A stretch of DNA of 64,000 nt, from IMG/VR virus record IMGVR_UViG_3300024319_000003, positions 1 through 64,000 of that record; one strand, given 5' to 3'. Within the stretch, counting starts at the first letter, position 1. Each line of letters starts with the position of its first letter. Positions 25,934-34,409 of the stretch are shown here, piece by piece. Below the pieces are notes generated by a model, which was given only the letters and a program-made list of their open reading frames with translations, did no database searches and had not been told where the DNA came from. Position numbers and translations under genes: made by a program. Origin of the DNA: a virus.

Positions 25934-26884
25934 ATGAATAGATATATAGTAACAACAACAATTAATCCTCCAACAATAGCTACAAGGAAGTTTTGTAAGT
26001 TAGCAGATAAGAAAGGTTGGAAATTTATAATCATAGGAGATACAAAAACACCTCACAGTCAGTATTTTAAGTTACAAGAGAACTATGATAACTTCGAATA
26101 TATTACTCCAGAGGAACAGGAGCAATTATACCCTGCTTTAAGTCAAGCTATTGGATGGAAGAGTATTCAAAGGAGAAATATAGGTTTACTTCTTGCATAT
26201 GATAGAGGAGCAGAAATTATAGCTACTGTTGATGATGATAATATACCATATGACACTTGGGGAGATGATGTTATGGTAGGTCAATATAGAGAAATAGATT
26301 TATATGACCATAAGATTTATAATGTGTTTGATCCTATTTCTCCTACTAACCATAATGACTTATGGCATAGAGGGTATCCAATAGAGTGTGTACCTAGTAA
26401 AAATGAAATAGAGTATAAAGGTAAGACAGAAAGAAAAGTGCTTATACAAGCTGATTTTTGGGATGGTGATCCTGATATAGATGCTCTCTGCAGGTTAAGT
26501 AAAATGCCAGTCTGTAAGTTTACTAAATTTAAACCATTTGGATCTAATCAAATAGCACCTTTTAATTCTCAAAATACTTTTTTACATAGAGATGTTATAC
26601 CGTACTACTCAGTACTTCCACATGCAGGTAGAATGGACGACATATGGGGTGCTTATATAGTTCAACTCTATTTTCCACGTTCAGTAGTATATAACAAAGC
26701 TTCTGTGTATCAAGATAGAAACGAACAAGACCTAGTAACTAATTTAGAAAATGAAGTTATTGGGTATAGAAATACTTTGAAACTAATAAACGATCTAAGT
26801 AACTACTATAACTACCTTCCTCAAAAGAGTCAAAAGTTTTGGGATGTTTGGAGAAATCAATTTGTAAAAGATATAGAAATATGA
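25934..26884 (+). CDS. Glycosyltransferase, STELLO/DUF288-like
   Basis: 316 residues. YIVTTTINPPTIA at the start, then GWKSIQRRNIGLLLAYDRGA followed by TVDDDNIPY, the acidic donor-binding motif. The pattern resembles DUF288/STELLO-type GT-A proteins. Its stop overlaps the next ATG (ATGA). Family call is tentative, enzyme class likely. Confidence 0.6.
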   Translation: MNRYIVTTTINPPTIATRKFCKLADKKGWKFIIIGDTKTPHSQYFKLQENYDNFEYITPEEQEQLYPALSQAIGWKSIQRRNIGLLLAYDRGAEIIATVDDDNIPYDTWGDDVMVGQYREIDLYDHKIYNVFDPISPTNHNDLWHRGYPIECVPSKNEIEYKGKTERKVLIQADFWDGDPDIDALCRLSKMPVCKFTKFKPFGSNQIAPFNSQNTFLHRDVIPYYSVLPHAGRMDDIWGAYIVQLYFPRSVVYNKASVYQDRNEQDLVTNLENEVIGYRNTLKLINDLSNYYNYLPQKSQKFWDVWRNQFVKDIEI

Positions 26885-27762
26885 AACTATCAGCAATAAT
26901 AGTATCCCGTAATGATAACTACGGAGGACATTTAAATGAAAGAGCTACATACGCAATAAACTCAGCTATACATACTTACGACGAAGTAATTTACGTAGAT
27001 TGGAACTCTGATAAAGGTAGTTTACTTTACGATATAGAAGATAACCTAGATGTTAAAGGTAATCTAAAACATATAGTCATACCTCCCGACGTAGCAGCAC
27101 AGCTTACTAATAGTGATCCACATGCACAAAAATGCTGTGAAGTGTTAGCTCGTAATATAGGTATTAGAAGAGCAACCGGAGATTATATTGTATCAACAAA
27201 CATAGATATTATACAACCTAAAAGAGAAGATATTATTAAGTTGATACAGGATAAAGGTACAGAAGGATTTTTTACAACTGTTAGTAGGAGACCATTAGAA
27301 TGGGAAGAAATTAAAAACTTCCAAGGAGGAGATTATAACTTCTCTAATTGGAGTGCATTTAGAGACTATGCATATGTTAATTCAACTCCCCGTAACATGC
27401 AAGAAAAAACAACACCAGGAGATGAATACAGCATTATAAACTGCTGTGGAGACTTTCAATTAGCTCCTGCTCAAGTATGGGATGATATCAAAGGTTTTGA
27501 AGAAGAGTTAATATACCCACTTTTTGCTGATACTAACGTGCAGAAGAAAGCAGCACTCAAAGGACATAGATTAACTGGAGCATATTCTCCACCGTTGTTT
27601 CATATCAATCACGGTTCAAAAGGTTGGGGAGGCGGAGGAATTGCTGACGGAGTTAATAAGAAGTCAAACGACATAAACAGAGCAGTAACTCTCCAGCAAG
27701 AATCTACAAACCCTGACACATGGGGCTTCTCACAAATTGACATCGAACACGAAACATTTTAA
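26881..27762 (+). CDS. Glycosyltransferase, GT-A (GT2-like)
   Basis: 293 residues from the ATG at 26881, which overlaps the previous stop; a frame from 26839 is just upstream read-through. LSAIIVSRNDNYGG at the N-terminus, DEVIYVDWNSDKGSL, then TGDYIVSTNIDIIQP where NID replaces the usual DxD. C-terminal part with GSKGWGGGGIADG. Last gene of the glycan cluster. Confidence 0.7.
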   Translation: MKLSAIIVSRNDNYGGHLNERATYAINSAIHTYDEVIYVDWNSDKGSLLYDIEDNLDVKGNLKHIVIPPDVAAQLTNSDPHAQKCCEVLARNIGIRRATGDYIVSTNIDIIQPKREDIIKLIQDKGTEGFFTTVSRRPLEWEEIKNFQGGDYNFSNWSAFRDYAYVNSTPRNMQEKTTPGDEYSIINCCGDFQLAPAQVWDDIKGFEEELIYPLFADTNVQKKAALKGHRLTGAYSPPLFHINHGSKGWGGGGIADGVNKKSNDINRAVTLQQESTNPDTWGFSQIDIEHETF

Positions 27763-27804
27763 ATAAACACTACTATTTATAATAGTACAAAAAATACAAA
27801 ACCT

Positions 27805-28167
27805 ATGAATAAAATAGAAACATTAATAAAAGATGTATTAAGTGAAGCTGCTAAAATCAATTTTGCTGGGCATAAGTTTCTCCTTAAAGTAGATGTAAAC
27901 GAAGATCCTCAGAAAAAAGGATTAAAGATACAATTCTTACCTACTAGTTTTGGCGGCATAACACCTACGGAACAGAACGATATAGCAATTGAACTAGAAA
28001 AAAGACTAGAAGATGGCTTAACGGATTATGAATTAAGAGTTGAGAGAGACAGAAACTTAAAGGATAAAACAATCATAGGATTCTTCGTCTATATAGAATA
28101 CTTCGATAAAATAGTTAGGAAGGCTCTTTCAGGTCAAAACCCAACTAGTTTATCAGATGAAGGATAA
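27805..28167 (+). CDS. Hypothetical protein (120 aa)
   Basis: Soluble alpha/beta-looking protein: an N-terminal helix, KFLLKVDVNE strand, and ELEKRLEDGLTDYELRV. No family recognised. Preceded by TATTTATA at 27774, overlaps the next start by 11 bp. Confidence 0.55.
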   Translation: MNKIETLIKDVLSEAAKINFAGHKFLLKVDVNEDPQKKGLKIQFLPTSFGGITPTEQNDIAIELEKRLEDGLTDYELRVERDRNLKDKTIIGFFVYIEYFDKIVRKALSGQNPTSLSDEG

Positions 28168-28555
28168 AAAGCAAATAAGAAAAATTCTAAAGAAGTCACT
28201 GAATCTACGGTTTAATATAAAATCGCTGACACCTACCCCTGAGCAAATAAATAAAAGTTTGTTTATTGATACCATGAAAGGTATGACAGAGATACAGGAT
28301 AGAAGTCAGTTCCTTGCAACAGAGATAGGAATAGATACAGTAGCATTCGAAGATGCATACTTCAGAGTTATAGAAAACCTATTCAGATTACACTTCAATC
28401 AAGAGCAACTTTCCCTAATTCAACTATACCTCTATGAGCTATTCCCAGATAAACAGTGGGACGGAACAATTGAGTTACAGATAAAAGACGATACAAAAAT
28501 AGTCGAATTTAAAGAACCTAAAGATGTATGGGAAGTTATAAACTTATTTAAATAA
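28157..28555 (+). CDS. Hypothetical protein (132 aa)
   Basis: Basic N-terminus (MKDKKQIRKILKKSLNLRF) followed by a helical middle and VWEVINLFK at the end. No family recognised. Its last codons run into the AGTTG box of the next promoter. Confidence 0.55.
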   Translation: MKDKKQIRKILKKSLNLRFNIKSLTPTPEQINKSLFIDTMKGMTEIQDRSQFLATEIGIDTVAFEDAYFRVIENLFRLHFNQEQLSLIQLYLYELFPDKQWDGTIELQIKDDTKIVEFKEPKDVWEVINLFK

Positions 28556-28588
28556 AGTTGCTTATTCAATTTTAAATTCGTATATTTA
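28556..28588 (+). promoter_or_regulatory. Promoter, AGTTG-N20-TATATTTA
   Basis: AGTTG 28556-28560, TATATTTA 28581-28588, 20 bases between; gene start at 28617. Confidence 0.7.
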
Positions 28589-28616
28589 TATATTAATAAT
28601 TTAAAAACGGTTATAT

Positions 28617-29030
28617 ATGCAAAACTTAAAAATGATACCATGCCCGGTATGTGGCGAAGACTTTCCTGAACTAAGAAAAACTAAATTTGGTTACCATACC
28701 TGTGTTAATTGCTCTACTGAAGAAGCTGTAGTAGGTATTACAACTATTGAAGGAACAGGAGACCATACATACAACGATATTATAATAATGCCTCGTAAAA
28801 GAGCAGTAGCAATTGCTAAAAAAGAAGCAGAGTTATCCGGTAGGTCGTCTCATTCTGCATTAGAACTTTTAGATTTAGATAGAGATGATGATAAACAGGA
28901 ACAAGTAATAAGAGATAAAGTTACTGAGATAATGGATGAGGATTTGAATGGTGATAATATTGTAACTGATGATCAACATAAAGATCCTGATACAGACATT
29001 ACAGGTATGATAAAAGGAATTGACTACTAA
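28617..29030 (+). CDS. Zinc-ribbon protein (137 aa)
   Basis: N-terminal zinc ribbon CPVCGE (C9, C12) and CVNC (about C30, C33), then a basic helix (PRKRAVAIAKKEAE) and an acidic C-terminus (DLDRDDDKQEQ). Possible nucleic-acid or polymerase binder. Its stop directly touches the next ATG. Confidence 0.6.
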   Translation: MQNLKMIPCPVCGEDFPELRKTKFGYHTCVNCSTEEAVVGITTIEGTGDHTYNDIIIMPRKRAVAIAKKEAELSGRSSHSALELLDLDRDDDKQEQVIRDKVTEIMDEDLNGDNIVTDDQHKDPDTDITGMIKGIDY

Positions 29031-29660
29031 ATGGCAAGACCGTCTAAAATAATTAGCAAAGAAGCAATGCTAAGAGCTCAGAAGATGACTCGTTCGAATA
29101 TGGCAGCAGCTAGGTACCTGCATGTGTCATATAACCACTATAAGAAGTACGCAAAGATGTACAAGAACGATGAAGGTCAGACTTTATTAGAGGCTCATAT
29201 GAATCAAGAGGGGAAGGGCATACCAAAGTTCTTAACAAACGGAGGGAAAGAACCTCCCCTCATTGATCTCATAGAAGGTAGAATCCCAGTAGAACACTTT
29301 GATGCTAAAAAAATTAAACAGAGATTAATCTTCGAAGGAATGATTGAAGAGATCTGTGCCAATTGTGGATTTACAGAGAGAAGAGTAACAGACACAAAAG
29401 TTCCAGTAATACTAAGTTTTAAGGACGGTAACAAGAAAAACTATCATTTAGACAATTTAGAGTTCCTCTGCTATAATTGTTCTTTTCTTTATGCGGTAGA
29501 TCCAATTGAAGAGAAACAAGCAGAGGCAATGGAAGATTACGTTAAAACCAAAGTAGACGAACCTGATTGGGAGTTAGACGAGCATCATATAGAGCATTTA
29601 AAAGAACTAGGACTATATGAAGAAGAAAAACCCGGAGAAGAGTTTATATCTAGACAATAA
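29031..29660 (+). CDS. HTH plus degenerate HNH-like zinc protein
   Basis: 209 residues. N-terminal helix-turn-helix-like region (MTRSNMAAARYLHVSYNHYK). Residues about 107-148 have the HNH scaffold with both Cys pairs (CANCG and CYNCS) and the YHLDNLEFLC stretch. The first catalytic His position reads SFKDG instead of the usual HxDG, and the last His is Ser. So it keeps the zinc-binding frame but probably not the nuclease. HNH-like proteins of this shape occur in T4-like phages; a regulatory role is inferred. Confidence 0.55.
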   Translation: MARPSKIISKEAMLRAQKMTRSNMAAARYLHVSYNHYKKYAKMYKNDEGQTLLEAHMNQEGKGIPKFLTNGGKEPPLIDLIEGRIPVEHFDAKKIKQRLIFEGMIEEICANCGFTERRVTDTKVPVILSFKDGNKKNYHLDNLEFLCYNCSFLYAVDPIEEKQAEAMEDYVKTKVDEPDWELDEHHIEHLKELGLYEEEKPGEEFISRQ

Positions 29661-29676
29661 TAATATTTATTAGTAA

Positions 29677-29751
29677 ATGTATAATTACAAAATGAAAAAA
29701 GTAAAACAAATAATTTGGGAGTATTGGATTAAACCTTGGCATAAATTATAA
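29677..29751 (+). CDS. Possible micro-protein (24 aa)
   Basis: MYNYKMKKVKQIIWEYWIKP...; Trp-rich and basic; Met at codon 6 is an alternative start. Lies 5 bp before another small frame. Weak support. Confidence 0.3.
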   Translation: MYNYKMKKVKQIIWEYWIKPWHKL

Positions 29752-29755
29752 AAAT

Positions 29756-29905
29756 ATGGCTAAGAAGAAAAAAAACAAACTTTCTACTTTTAAAAAAAAG
29801 AAACCTCTCGAAAGAAAAGTTGCTGATGATCTAGTAAGGCAACATGAACGTAATGAAAAGTTACGTGAGAAAAATATCAATACCTCTTTCTTAGATTTAT
29901 TTTAA
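29756..29905 (+). CDS. Small basic protein (49 aa)
   Basis: MAKKKKNKLSTFKKKKPLER..., ends NTSFLDLF. Lysine/arginine-rich; might bind nucleic acid. Ends 14 bp before the next gene. Confidence 0.45.
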   Translation: MAKKKKNKLSTFKKKKPLERKVADDLVRQHERNEKLREKNINTSFLDLF

Positions 29906-29919
29906 CTAAAAACACTATT

Positions 29920-30501
29920 ATGAAAAGAATGTTAATGTTATTACTATGTTCAATTCTATTCTGTACACTCACAGCTTTAACCTATAAAGCAACTAAAGTA
30001 CAAAGAGTTACAGTATTAAAATCTAAACCTATACAACCTTTAGAGATTAAAAGTATAGAAATTAAAGAACTGCCTAAAGCTAAAGATCATTACGCTTTCC
30101 TAAATGACTTAGGTTTTAAAGAGTCCGGAAATAAATACACAATTGTTAACAGTTACGGGTACATGGGTAGATATCAATTTGGAATGGCAACACTTAAAGG
30201 GTTGGGATTTAAAGTTACAAAAGAAGAATTTTTAAATAATCCAAAGATACAAGAACAAGCTATGGATGCTCTACTCAGACACAACAAAAAGAAACTTAAG
30301 AGGTATATTCGTAAATATGAAGGACAAGTTATACACGGAGTACTTATAACAGAATCTGGAATTCTAGCAGCAGCACATTTAGGAGGACAGGGAAACGTTC
30401 GTAAGTTTTTTAAATCTGGATTTGAATTTCAAGATGGATTTGGGACTTCTATAACTTTATATATGGAAAAGTTTAGTGGGTATAAGTTGCTTCTTAACTA
30501 A
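29920..30501 (+). CDS. Lysozyme/transglycosylase-fold protein with N-terminal anchor
   Basis: 193 residues. A hydrophobic N-terminus (about 4-20) acts as signal or anchor. The domain from about 58 on shows FKESGNKYTIVNSYGYMGRY followed by QFG, where E68 fits the catalytic Glu of goose-type/SLT lysozymes. Later, AAAHLGGQGNVRKFF and a closing YMEKFSGY. It would cut glycan strands in the periplasm. A second peptidoglycan enzyme, 13 kb from the YkuD-like one. Confidence 0.65.
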   Translation: MKRMLMLLLCSILFCTLTALTYKATKVQRVTVLKSKPIQPLEIKSIEIKELPKAKDHYAFLNDLGFKESGNKYTIVNSYGYMGRYQFGMATLKGLGFKVTKEEFLNNPKIQEQAMDALLRHNKKKLKRYIRKYEGQVIHGVLITESGILAAAHLGGQGNVRKFFKSGFEFQDGFGTSITLYMEKFSGYKLLLN

Positions 30502-30518
30502 ATATTTCGTATATTTAG
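30485..30518 (+). promoter_or_regulatory. Promoter, AGTTG-N20-TATATTTAG
   Basis: AGTTG 30485-30489 lies inside the lysozyme-like gene; TATATTTAG 30510-30518; 20 bases between. Followed by the conserved leader ending AAAGGTTATG. Confidence 0.75.
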
Positions 30519-30558
30519 ATATAAATGATTAGGTAATTAAAATAAAGGTTATGACAAA
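30499..30558 (+). repeat. Promoter-leader cassette, copy A
   Basis: 60 bp identical to 36865-36924 and nearly identical to about 33767-33821. It spans the TATATTTAG box, the untranslated leader and the first codons of the gene at 30551. Confidence 0.8.
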
Positions 30559-30832
30559 AACAGAGTTAAAAAGATTACAGACAAAAGAAGTTATTAACTT
30601 ACTAGAAAGTAAATTTAAAGCTGAAAACTTTGACAATGATCAAGGAAGCTATTTCACATTTAATATTGGAGATTTTGAAGGATCATTAATGCGTAGAGAT
30701 TTTGACGTTATGTTTAATGATGCTATGAGAATGGGTCCTGGATTTAGTGATGAAGAGTATGCTGTTAGAGATGCTGCTTTAGTGTTAGAAGAGGCTGTTA
30801 ATAAAGAAATCCAAGTTTATTTAAATAAGTAA
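30551..30832 (+). CDS. Hypothetical protein (93 aa)
   Basis: Soluble; helical N-terminus (TKTELKRLQTKEVINLLESK), then a beta stretch (YFTFNIGDFEGSLMRRDF). Start fixed by AAAGGTTATG. No family recognised. Confidence 0.6.
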   Translation: MTKTELKRLQTKEVINLLESKFKAENFDNDQGSYFTFNIGDFEGSLMRRDFDVMFNDAMRMGPGFSDEEYAVRDAALVLEEAVNKEIQVYLNK

Positions 30833-30838
30833 AAGGTT

Positions 30839-31066
30839 ATGGTATTAAATAAAATGAAAACAGTGCAAAAGGTTATAGACCTTATCGCTGAAAAGCAGCT
30901 TATGGGAGAAGAACTTCCGGAATTATCAAATGATAGAATTGAAGCAATAGCAGACTCTATTTTGTTTGAATGGAACGATGCTTATGAAGGCTTCGGATAC
31001 CCAGAAGAGTTTAACAATTTAGTTAAATGGAATTTAGAACAAAACATACTACATTGGAATGGGTGA
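30839..31066 (+). CDS. Hypothetical protein (75 aa)
   Basis: Acidic, helical, ends VKWNLEQNILHWNG. Start supported by AAAGGTTATG, although Met at codon 5 is possible. Overlaps the next start by 8 bp. No family recognised. Confidence 0.55.
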   Translation: MVLNKMKTVQKVIDLIAEKQLMGEELPELSNDRIEAIADSILFEWNDAYEGFGYPEEFNNLVKWNLEQNILHWNG

Positions 31067-31373
31067 GAAAAGAGGAAGAACAGAAAAGATTAGGTATGAT
31101 TTTGATACCGCAGGTGTGTTAGAAATATTCTTAAATGAGAAATGGTATAGAGTTACTTCAAGCGATTTTAGATCTTTCAATGGTCCGAGAAGGATAACAC
31201 TTCCAGATTATGTAGAACATGGGAACGTTAAAGTACCTCTTACAACGTATGAGTATGAAGGCCCTATTTACGCTTGGGGAACTAACTACATGGTGCCGTT
31301 TACAAATGATGGTAAAATAGTACCAAGTGAGGAATTAAATAAGAGGAATAAACAATCAATGTTAAGACAATAG
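31059..31373 (+). CDS. Hypothetical protein (104 aa)
   Basis: Beta-rich small protein (GVLEIFLNEKWYRVTSSDFR, then GPIYAWGTNYMVPF). No family recognised. In a run of coupled small genes 30551-31871. Confidence 0.55.
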   Translation: MGEKRGRTEKIRYDFDTAGVLEIFLNEKWYRVTSSDFRSFNGPRRITLPDYVEHGNVKVPLTTYEYEGPIYAWGTNYMVPFTNDGKIVPSEELNKRNKQSMLRQ

Positions 31374-31377
31374 GTAA

Positions 31378-31692
31378 ATGAAAAGGAAATTACTATATAA
31401 AAACCAAGAAGAATTCTCACAGGCTTTTAAGAAAAATAATAACGATATTACTAACCTGATGGTTGAAGGTATTACTGAAGCATTTAATAACAAAAAGAAA
31501 TCAGCACAACTATTTACGATAGGTTTTGAAGATGAAGATGAATATACTTTTGAAGTTACTTTACCTTCTACTCAATGGGTGATTGCATTAGAGCAATGTT
31601 TAAAGAATTACGAGTCTTGGGATATGAGCGATGAAATTATAGACACATACCTACTAATTAAAAAAGTTAAGGAATGGCTAACTATAAAGTAG
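31378..31692 (+). CDS. Hypothetical protein (104 aa)
   Basis: Basic start (MKRKLLYKNQEEFSQAF), acidic middle (GFEDEDEYTFEV). Soluble. Overlaps the next start by 19 bp. No family recognised. Confidence 0.5.
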   Translation: MKRKLLYKNQEEFSQAFKKNNNDITNLMVEGITEAFNNKKKSAQLFTIGFEDEDEYTFEVTLPSTQWVIALEQCLKNYESWDMSDEIIDTYLLIKKVKEWLTIK

Positions 31693-31871
31693 TAGAATTT
31701 AATGGAGAAATGTTTCAATTAATTAGAAGGATTAAAGTATCTCAAGTTAATGGAAATATGGAGGGACTTAAAGCATGGAGAGATATGTTACATTGTGACC
31801 ATGTCTTAAGAGCAGGAGAAGAATTCCTAATGGTTAGGTTTGTAGAGGATATAGAGTATGAAACTCTATAA
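31674..31871 (+). CDS. Hypothetical protein (65 aa)
   Basis: MANYKVVEFNGEMFQLIRRI..., beta-strand start with a Cys/His pair (HCDH). The 19 bp overlap with the previous gene suggests coupled translation. No family recognised. Confidence 0.45.
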   Translation: MANYKVVEFNGEMFQLIRRIKVSQVNGNMEGLKAWRDMLHCDHVLRAGEEFLMVRFVEDIEYETL

Positions 31872-31887
31872 AAATAGTTAGTGAGTT

Positions 31888-31922
31888 AGTTGCCTCACAA
31901 AGATAAATTTCGTATATTTAAG
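31888..31922 (+). promoter_or_regulatory. Promoter, AGTTG-N20-TATATTTAAG
   Basis: AGTTG 31888-31892, TATATTTA from 31913, 20 bases between, ahead of the DUF932 gene at 31952. Confidence 0.75.
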
Positions 31923-31951
31923 TATAATTATTAATCTAAAAAAAGAATATT

Positions 31952-32797
31952 ATGTCAGATGTAATGTTAAGTTTTAAAGGAGATCAGTCATACATGACTA
32001 AAGATCAATTAAAAGAAGTTTGCCCATTGGCATTCGCAAAAGAAGCTACTAACCCTAAAGTTAGTGGTAAGTATCTATTCGTCAATACAGAAACAATTGT
32101 TGATGACCTAGATAAATTAGGTTGGAAACCAGTCCAAGCTGCTCAAAGAAAAGGTAGAGGAGGTTCTACTATTTTCAGTAAGCATATGGTTGCATTTCAG
32201 AACCCAGATATTATGATAAAAGGAGAAAACGGAGACGATTCTTTTCCTAGAATTATTATGACAAACTCTCACGACGGTATGCAAGCTTTTAAGTTTAGTG
32301 TAGGTATTTATAGATTAGTTTGTTCAAACGGTTTAGTTGTCGCTGATGAAGAGTTTAGTGATTTCAAAATTAAACATAAAGGATATACCTTTGAAGAGCT
32401 TAGAGGAGTAGTAAATCAAGCTGTAGAAGATTTACCTAATAAAGTTGAAGTTTTAAATCAAATGAAAAACAGAGTACTTTCAAAAGAAGAGAAAGATACT
32501 TTAGCTTTACATGCTATGTTAATTAGAGCAGGAATTAAAATTGATTCCCCTCAAGCAAAGAAGTTTAACTACGATGATGAAACTATTGAAGATATCCTTG
32601 ATCCTAAAAGAGATGAAGATAAGGGTGATGATTTATGGAGAGTCTTTAATGTTATTCAAGAGAAAATTACTCAAGGAGAGTTTAGTGCAGCTTTAAAAGG
32701 TGCTAAAGTCCGTAAGGTAAGAAAGATTAAATCTTTTGAAAAAGAGTTAAAAGTAAATAAGCAGTTATTTCAACTAGCTACTGCACTAATAAATTAA
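31952..32797 (+). CDS. DUF932-family protein
   Basis: 281 residues. Matches the DUF932 plasmid/phage family by eye: FPRIIMTNSHDGMQAFKFSV, GIYRLVCSNGLVVADE, then FEELRGVVNQAVEDLP. The family is common on plasmids and phages; function not established. Single gene behind its own promoter, 18 bp before the next small gene. Confidence 0.7.
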   Translation: MSDVMLSFKGDQSYMTKDQLKEVCPLAFAKEATNPKVSGKYLFVNTETIVDDLDKLGWKPVQAAQRKGRGGSTIFSKHMVAFQNPDIMIKGENGDDSFPRIIMTNSHDGMQAFKFSVGIYRLVCSNGLVVADEEFSDFKIKHKGYTFEELRGVVNQAVEDLPNKVEVLNQMKNRVLSKEEKDTLALHAMLIRAGIKIDSPQAKKFNYDDETIEDILDPKRDEDKGDDLWRVFNVIQEKITQGEFSAALKGAKVRKVRKIKSFEKELKVNKQLFQLATALIN

Positions 32798-32815
32798 TAA
32801 CCAAAACTAATTAAA

Positions 32816-33004
32816 ATGACAGAATCATATTATTTTCCAGCGATTAAAGTAAATGCTAAGATAGCAGAAATAATCGACTCAGGACATCACATAGAAATTG
32901 CAGGATATATCTATGAGAGGTTAACTAAAAAACCAAGAGGTAGATCAATAGCAAGAAAGCTTTTCAATACCAATACTAACGAGCGTTTTGTAATTTACGG
33001 GTAA
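32816..33004 (+). CDS. Hypothetical protein (62 aa)
   Basis: Begins MTESYYFPAIKVNAKIAEII, basic C-terminus (KKPRGRSIARKLFN). Stop overlaps the next ATG by one base. No family recognised. Confidence 0.5.
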   Translation: MTESYYFPAIKVNAKIAEIIDSGHHIEIAGYIYERLTKKPRGRSIARKLFNTNTNERFVIYG

Positions 33005-33360
33005 TGGTAGTAGTTAAGGATTTACTAATAGGAGCAGGATTATTCAGCATAGCTCACATACTTACATTTTACCAGCTTAATGGTCAGTTTTTAAAGTCTA
33101 CTGATTGGTTTAAAAACAATGTAACACTCGTAGCTGCAGCAGGAATAATCCTCTCCTTCTTCTACATTTGGGGAACGAAGTATACTGTTTCCGGAATGGA
33201 TGGATTATTATGGCCAGCACGGTTTATGGGGTTTGGAGTTGGTATGATCATATACGCTATATTAGTTAACTATCACTTTAATGAAGGCATAACTCCAAAG
33301 ACAGCAGTTAGTTTAGCGTTAGCGTTACTATTAATTTGTATACAGGTATTGTGGAAGTAG
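33004..33360 (+). CDS. Four-helix membrane protein
   Basis: 118 residues with four hydrophobic helices (about 4-24, 39-58, 70-90, 100-117). Size and spacing resemble small DMT/EamA-like or DUF486-type transporters, but no diagnostic motif is seen. Inner membrane. Coupled to the upstream small gene. Confidence 0.55.
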   Translation: MVVVKDLLIGAGLFSIAHILTFYQLNGQFLKSTDWFKNNVTLVAAAGIILSFFYIWGTKYTVSGMDGLLWPARFMGFGVGMIIYAILVNYHFNEGITPKTAVSLALALLLICIQVLWK

Positions 33361-33382
33361 AATATTTATATAAAAGATAAGA

Positions 33383-33511
33383 ATGAAAAAATCAGAAATT
33401 ATAGCAAAGATTTTAGAACTTAAAGTCAAAAAAGGAGTTAGATCTATAGCAGAAAAGTTAAAGATACAAAAGCTTCAACAAAAATTAGAACAGTTTTATA
33501 ATAAAAAATGA
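33383..33511 (+). CDS. Small basic helical protein (42 aa)
   Basis: MKKSEIIAKILELKVKKGVR... ends KLEQFYNKK; amphipathic helix. TATTTATA at 33363. Its stop overlaps the next ATG (ATGA), a typical coupling. Confidence 0.5.
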   Translation: MKKSEIIAKILELKVKKGVRSIAEKLKIQKLQQKLEQFYNKK

Positions 33512-33699
33512 ATTATATATTAGCATATATAGGATTAGGACTGCTATGGGCAGGCTGGTTAGAGTGGTACTGTACAAGTTACTTAGAAGAACCATATAAT
33601 GTGGATTTCACTCTAAAAGAAAGAATATTTCACAGCTGCTTATGGCCAGTTTCACTTGGAGTCTTCATTTTTAATATAGGTAGAGACTGTTTAAAGTAG
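33508..33699 (+). CDS. Small membrane protein (63 aa)
   Basis: Two hydrophobic stretches (about 3-19 and 41-58) around an acidic centre; two or one membrane helices. No family recognised. Confidence 0.5.
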   Translation: MNYILAYIGLGLLWAGWLEWYCTSYLEEPYNVDFTLKERIFHSCLWPVSLGVFIFNIGRDCLK

Positions 33700-33750
33700 T
33701 TACTAACTTAAAGATTATTTAGTACTATACGTAAAAATAACTTAGTAAGT

Positions 33751-33784
33751 AGTTGGAGGCTATTGTTATATTTCATATATTTAG
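33751..33784 (+). promoter_or_regulatory. Promoter, AGTTG-N20-TATATTTAG
   Basis: AGTTG 33751-33755, TATATTTAG 33776-33784, 20 bases between; followed by the conserved leader ending AAAGGTTATG. Part of cassette copy C (about 33767-33821). Confidence 0.75.
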
Positions 33785-33817
33785 ATATAAATGATTAGGT
33801 AATTAAAAATAAAGGTT

Positions 33818-34108
33818 ATGAAAACATTCAAAGACATTAAGTTTAAACAACATAAATTAGGTAAAGGTCACATTCAAGGACTACTTAAACTATCCAACGG
33901 TATTGAATTTTCAGTTGTAGCAGGTAAAGGTATGTACAGCACAGGAAAAGGTGGTGTTAGAGAAGCAATTGATAAAGTTGAAGATGCTTCTTCATTTGAG
34001 GTAGCTGTATTTGATCAAGATGGAAATTTTATTGGTGCCGATAATGACTTAGTTTTAGGATGGCAATCAAGAGAAGATATTGATAAATTAATTCAAATTC
34101 ACTCATAA
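33818..34108 (+). CDS. Hypothetical protein (96 aa)
   Basis: Beta-rich: GKGHIQGLLKLSNGIEFSVV, then VAGKGMYSTGKGG and FEVAVFDQDGNFI. Resembles small phage beta proteins but not recognised. One base before the next gene's start region. Confidence 0.55.
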   Translation: MKTFKDIKFKQHKLGKGHIQGLLKLSNGIEFSVVAGKGMYSTGKGGVREAIDKVEDASSFEVAVFDQDGNFIGADNDLVLGWQSREDIDKLIQIHS

Positions 34109-34109
34109 G

Positions 34110-34349
34110 ATGGATAAGGAAAACAAAAGGTACGTAGTGCAAATGGAAATGTACGTTTATGCTGATAATGATTATATGGCTAAGAAACGAGCTAATGATT
34201 TAAGATTATCATTAGAGAACAGACGACATTCTCAAGATGTAACTGTTAAAGAGATAGGTGAGCAACCATTTGCTAGTTTTGATTATCGTAAGTTAGATGA
34301 TCCTACCTTTACACCTAAGGATAAGTCTGAAGCACCTCTACCCTTTTAA
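34110..34349 (+). CDS. Hypothetical protein (79 aa)
   Basis: Begins with a strand RYVVQMEMYVYADND, then a basic helix (YMAKKRANDLRLSL). Ferredoxin-like small fold possible. No family recognised. Confidence 0.5.
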   Translation: MDKENKRYVVQMEMYVYADNDYMAKKRANDLRLSLENRRHSQDVTVKEIGEQPFASFDYRKLDDPTFTPKDKSEAPLPF

Positions 34350-34350
34350 A

Positions 34351-34384
34351 AGTTGGTTCTTACAATTATTTTTCGTATATTAAG
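34351..34384 (+). promoter_or_regulatory. Promoter, AGTTG-N20-TATATTAAG
   Basis: AGTTG 34351-34355, TATATTAAG 34376-34384, 20 bases between. Shows that the next gene begins at 34410, not at the longer frame's 34353. Confidence 0.75.
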
Positions 34385-34409
34385 GTATATTAATAAAGCA
34401 ATAAAAGTT

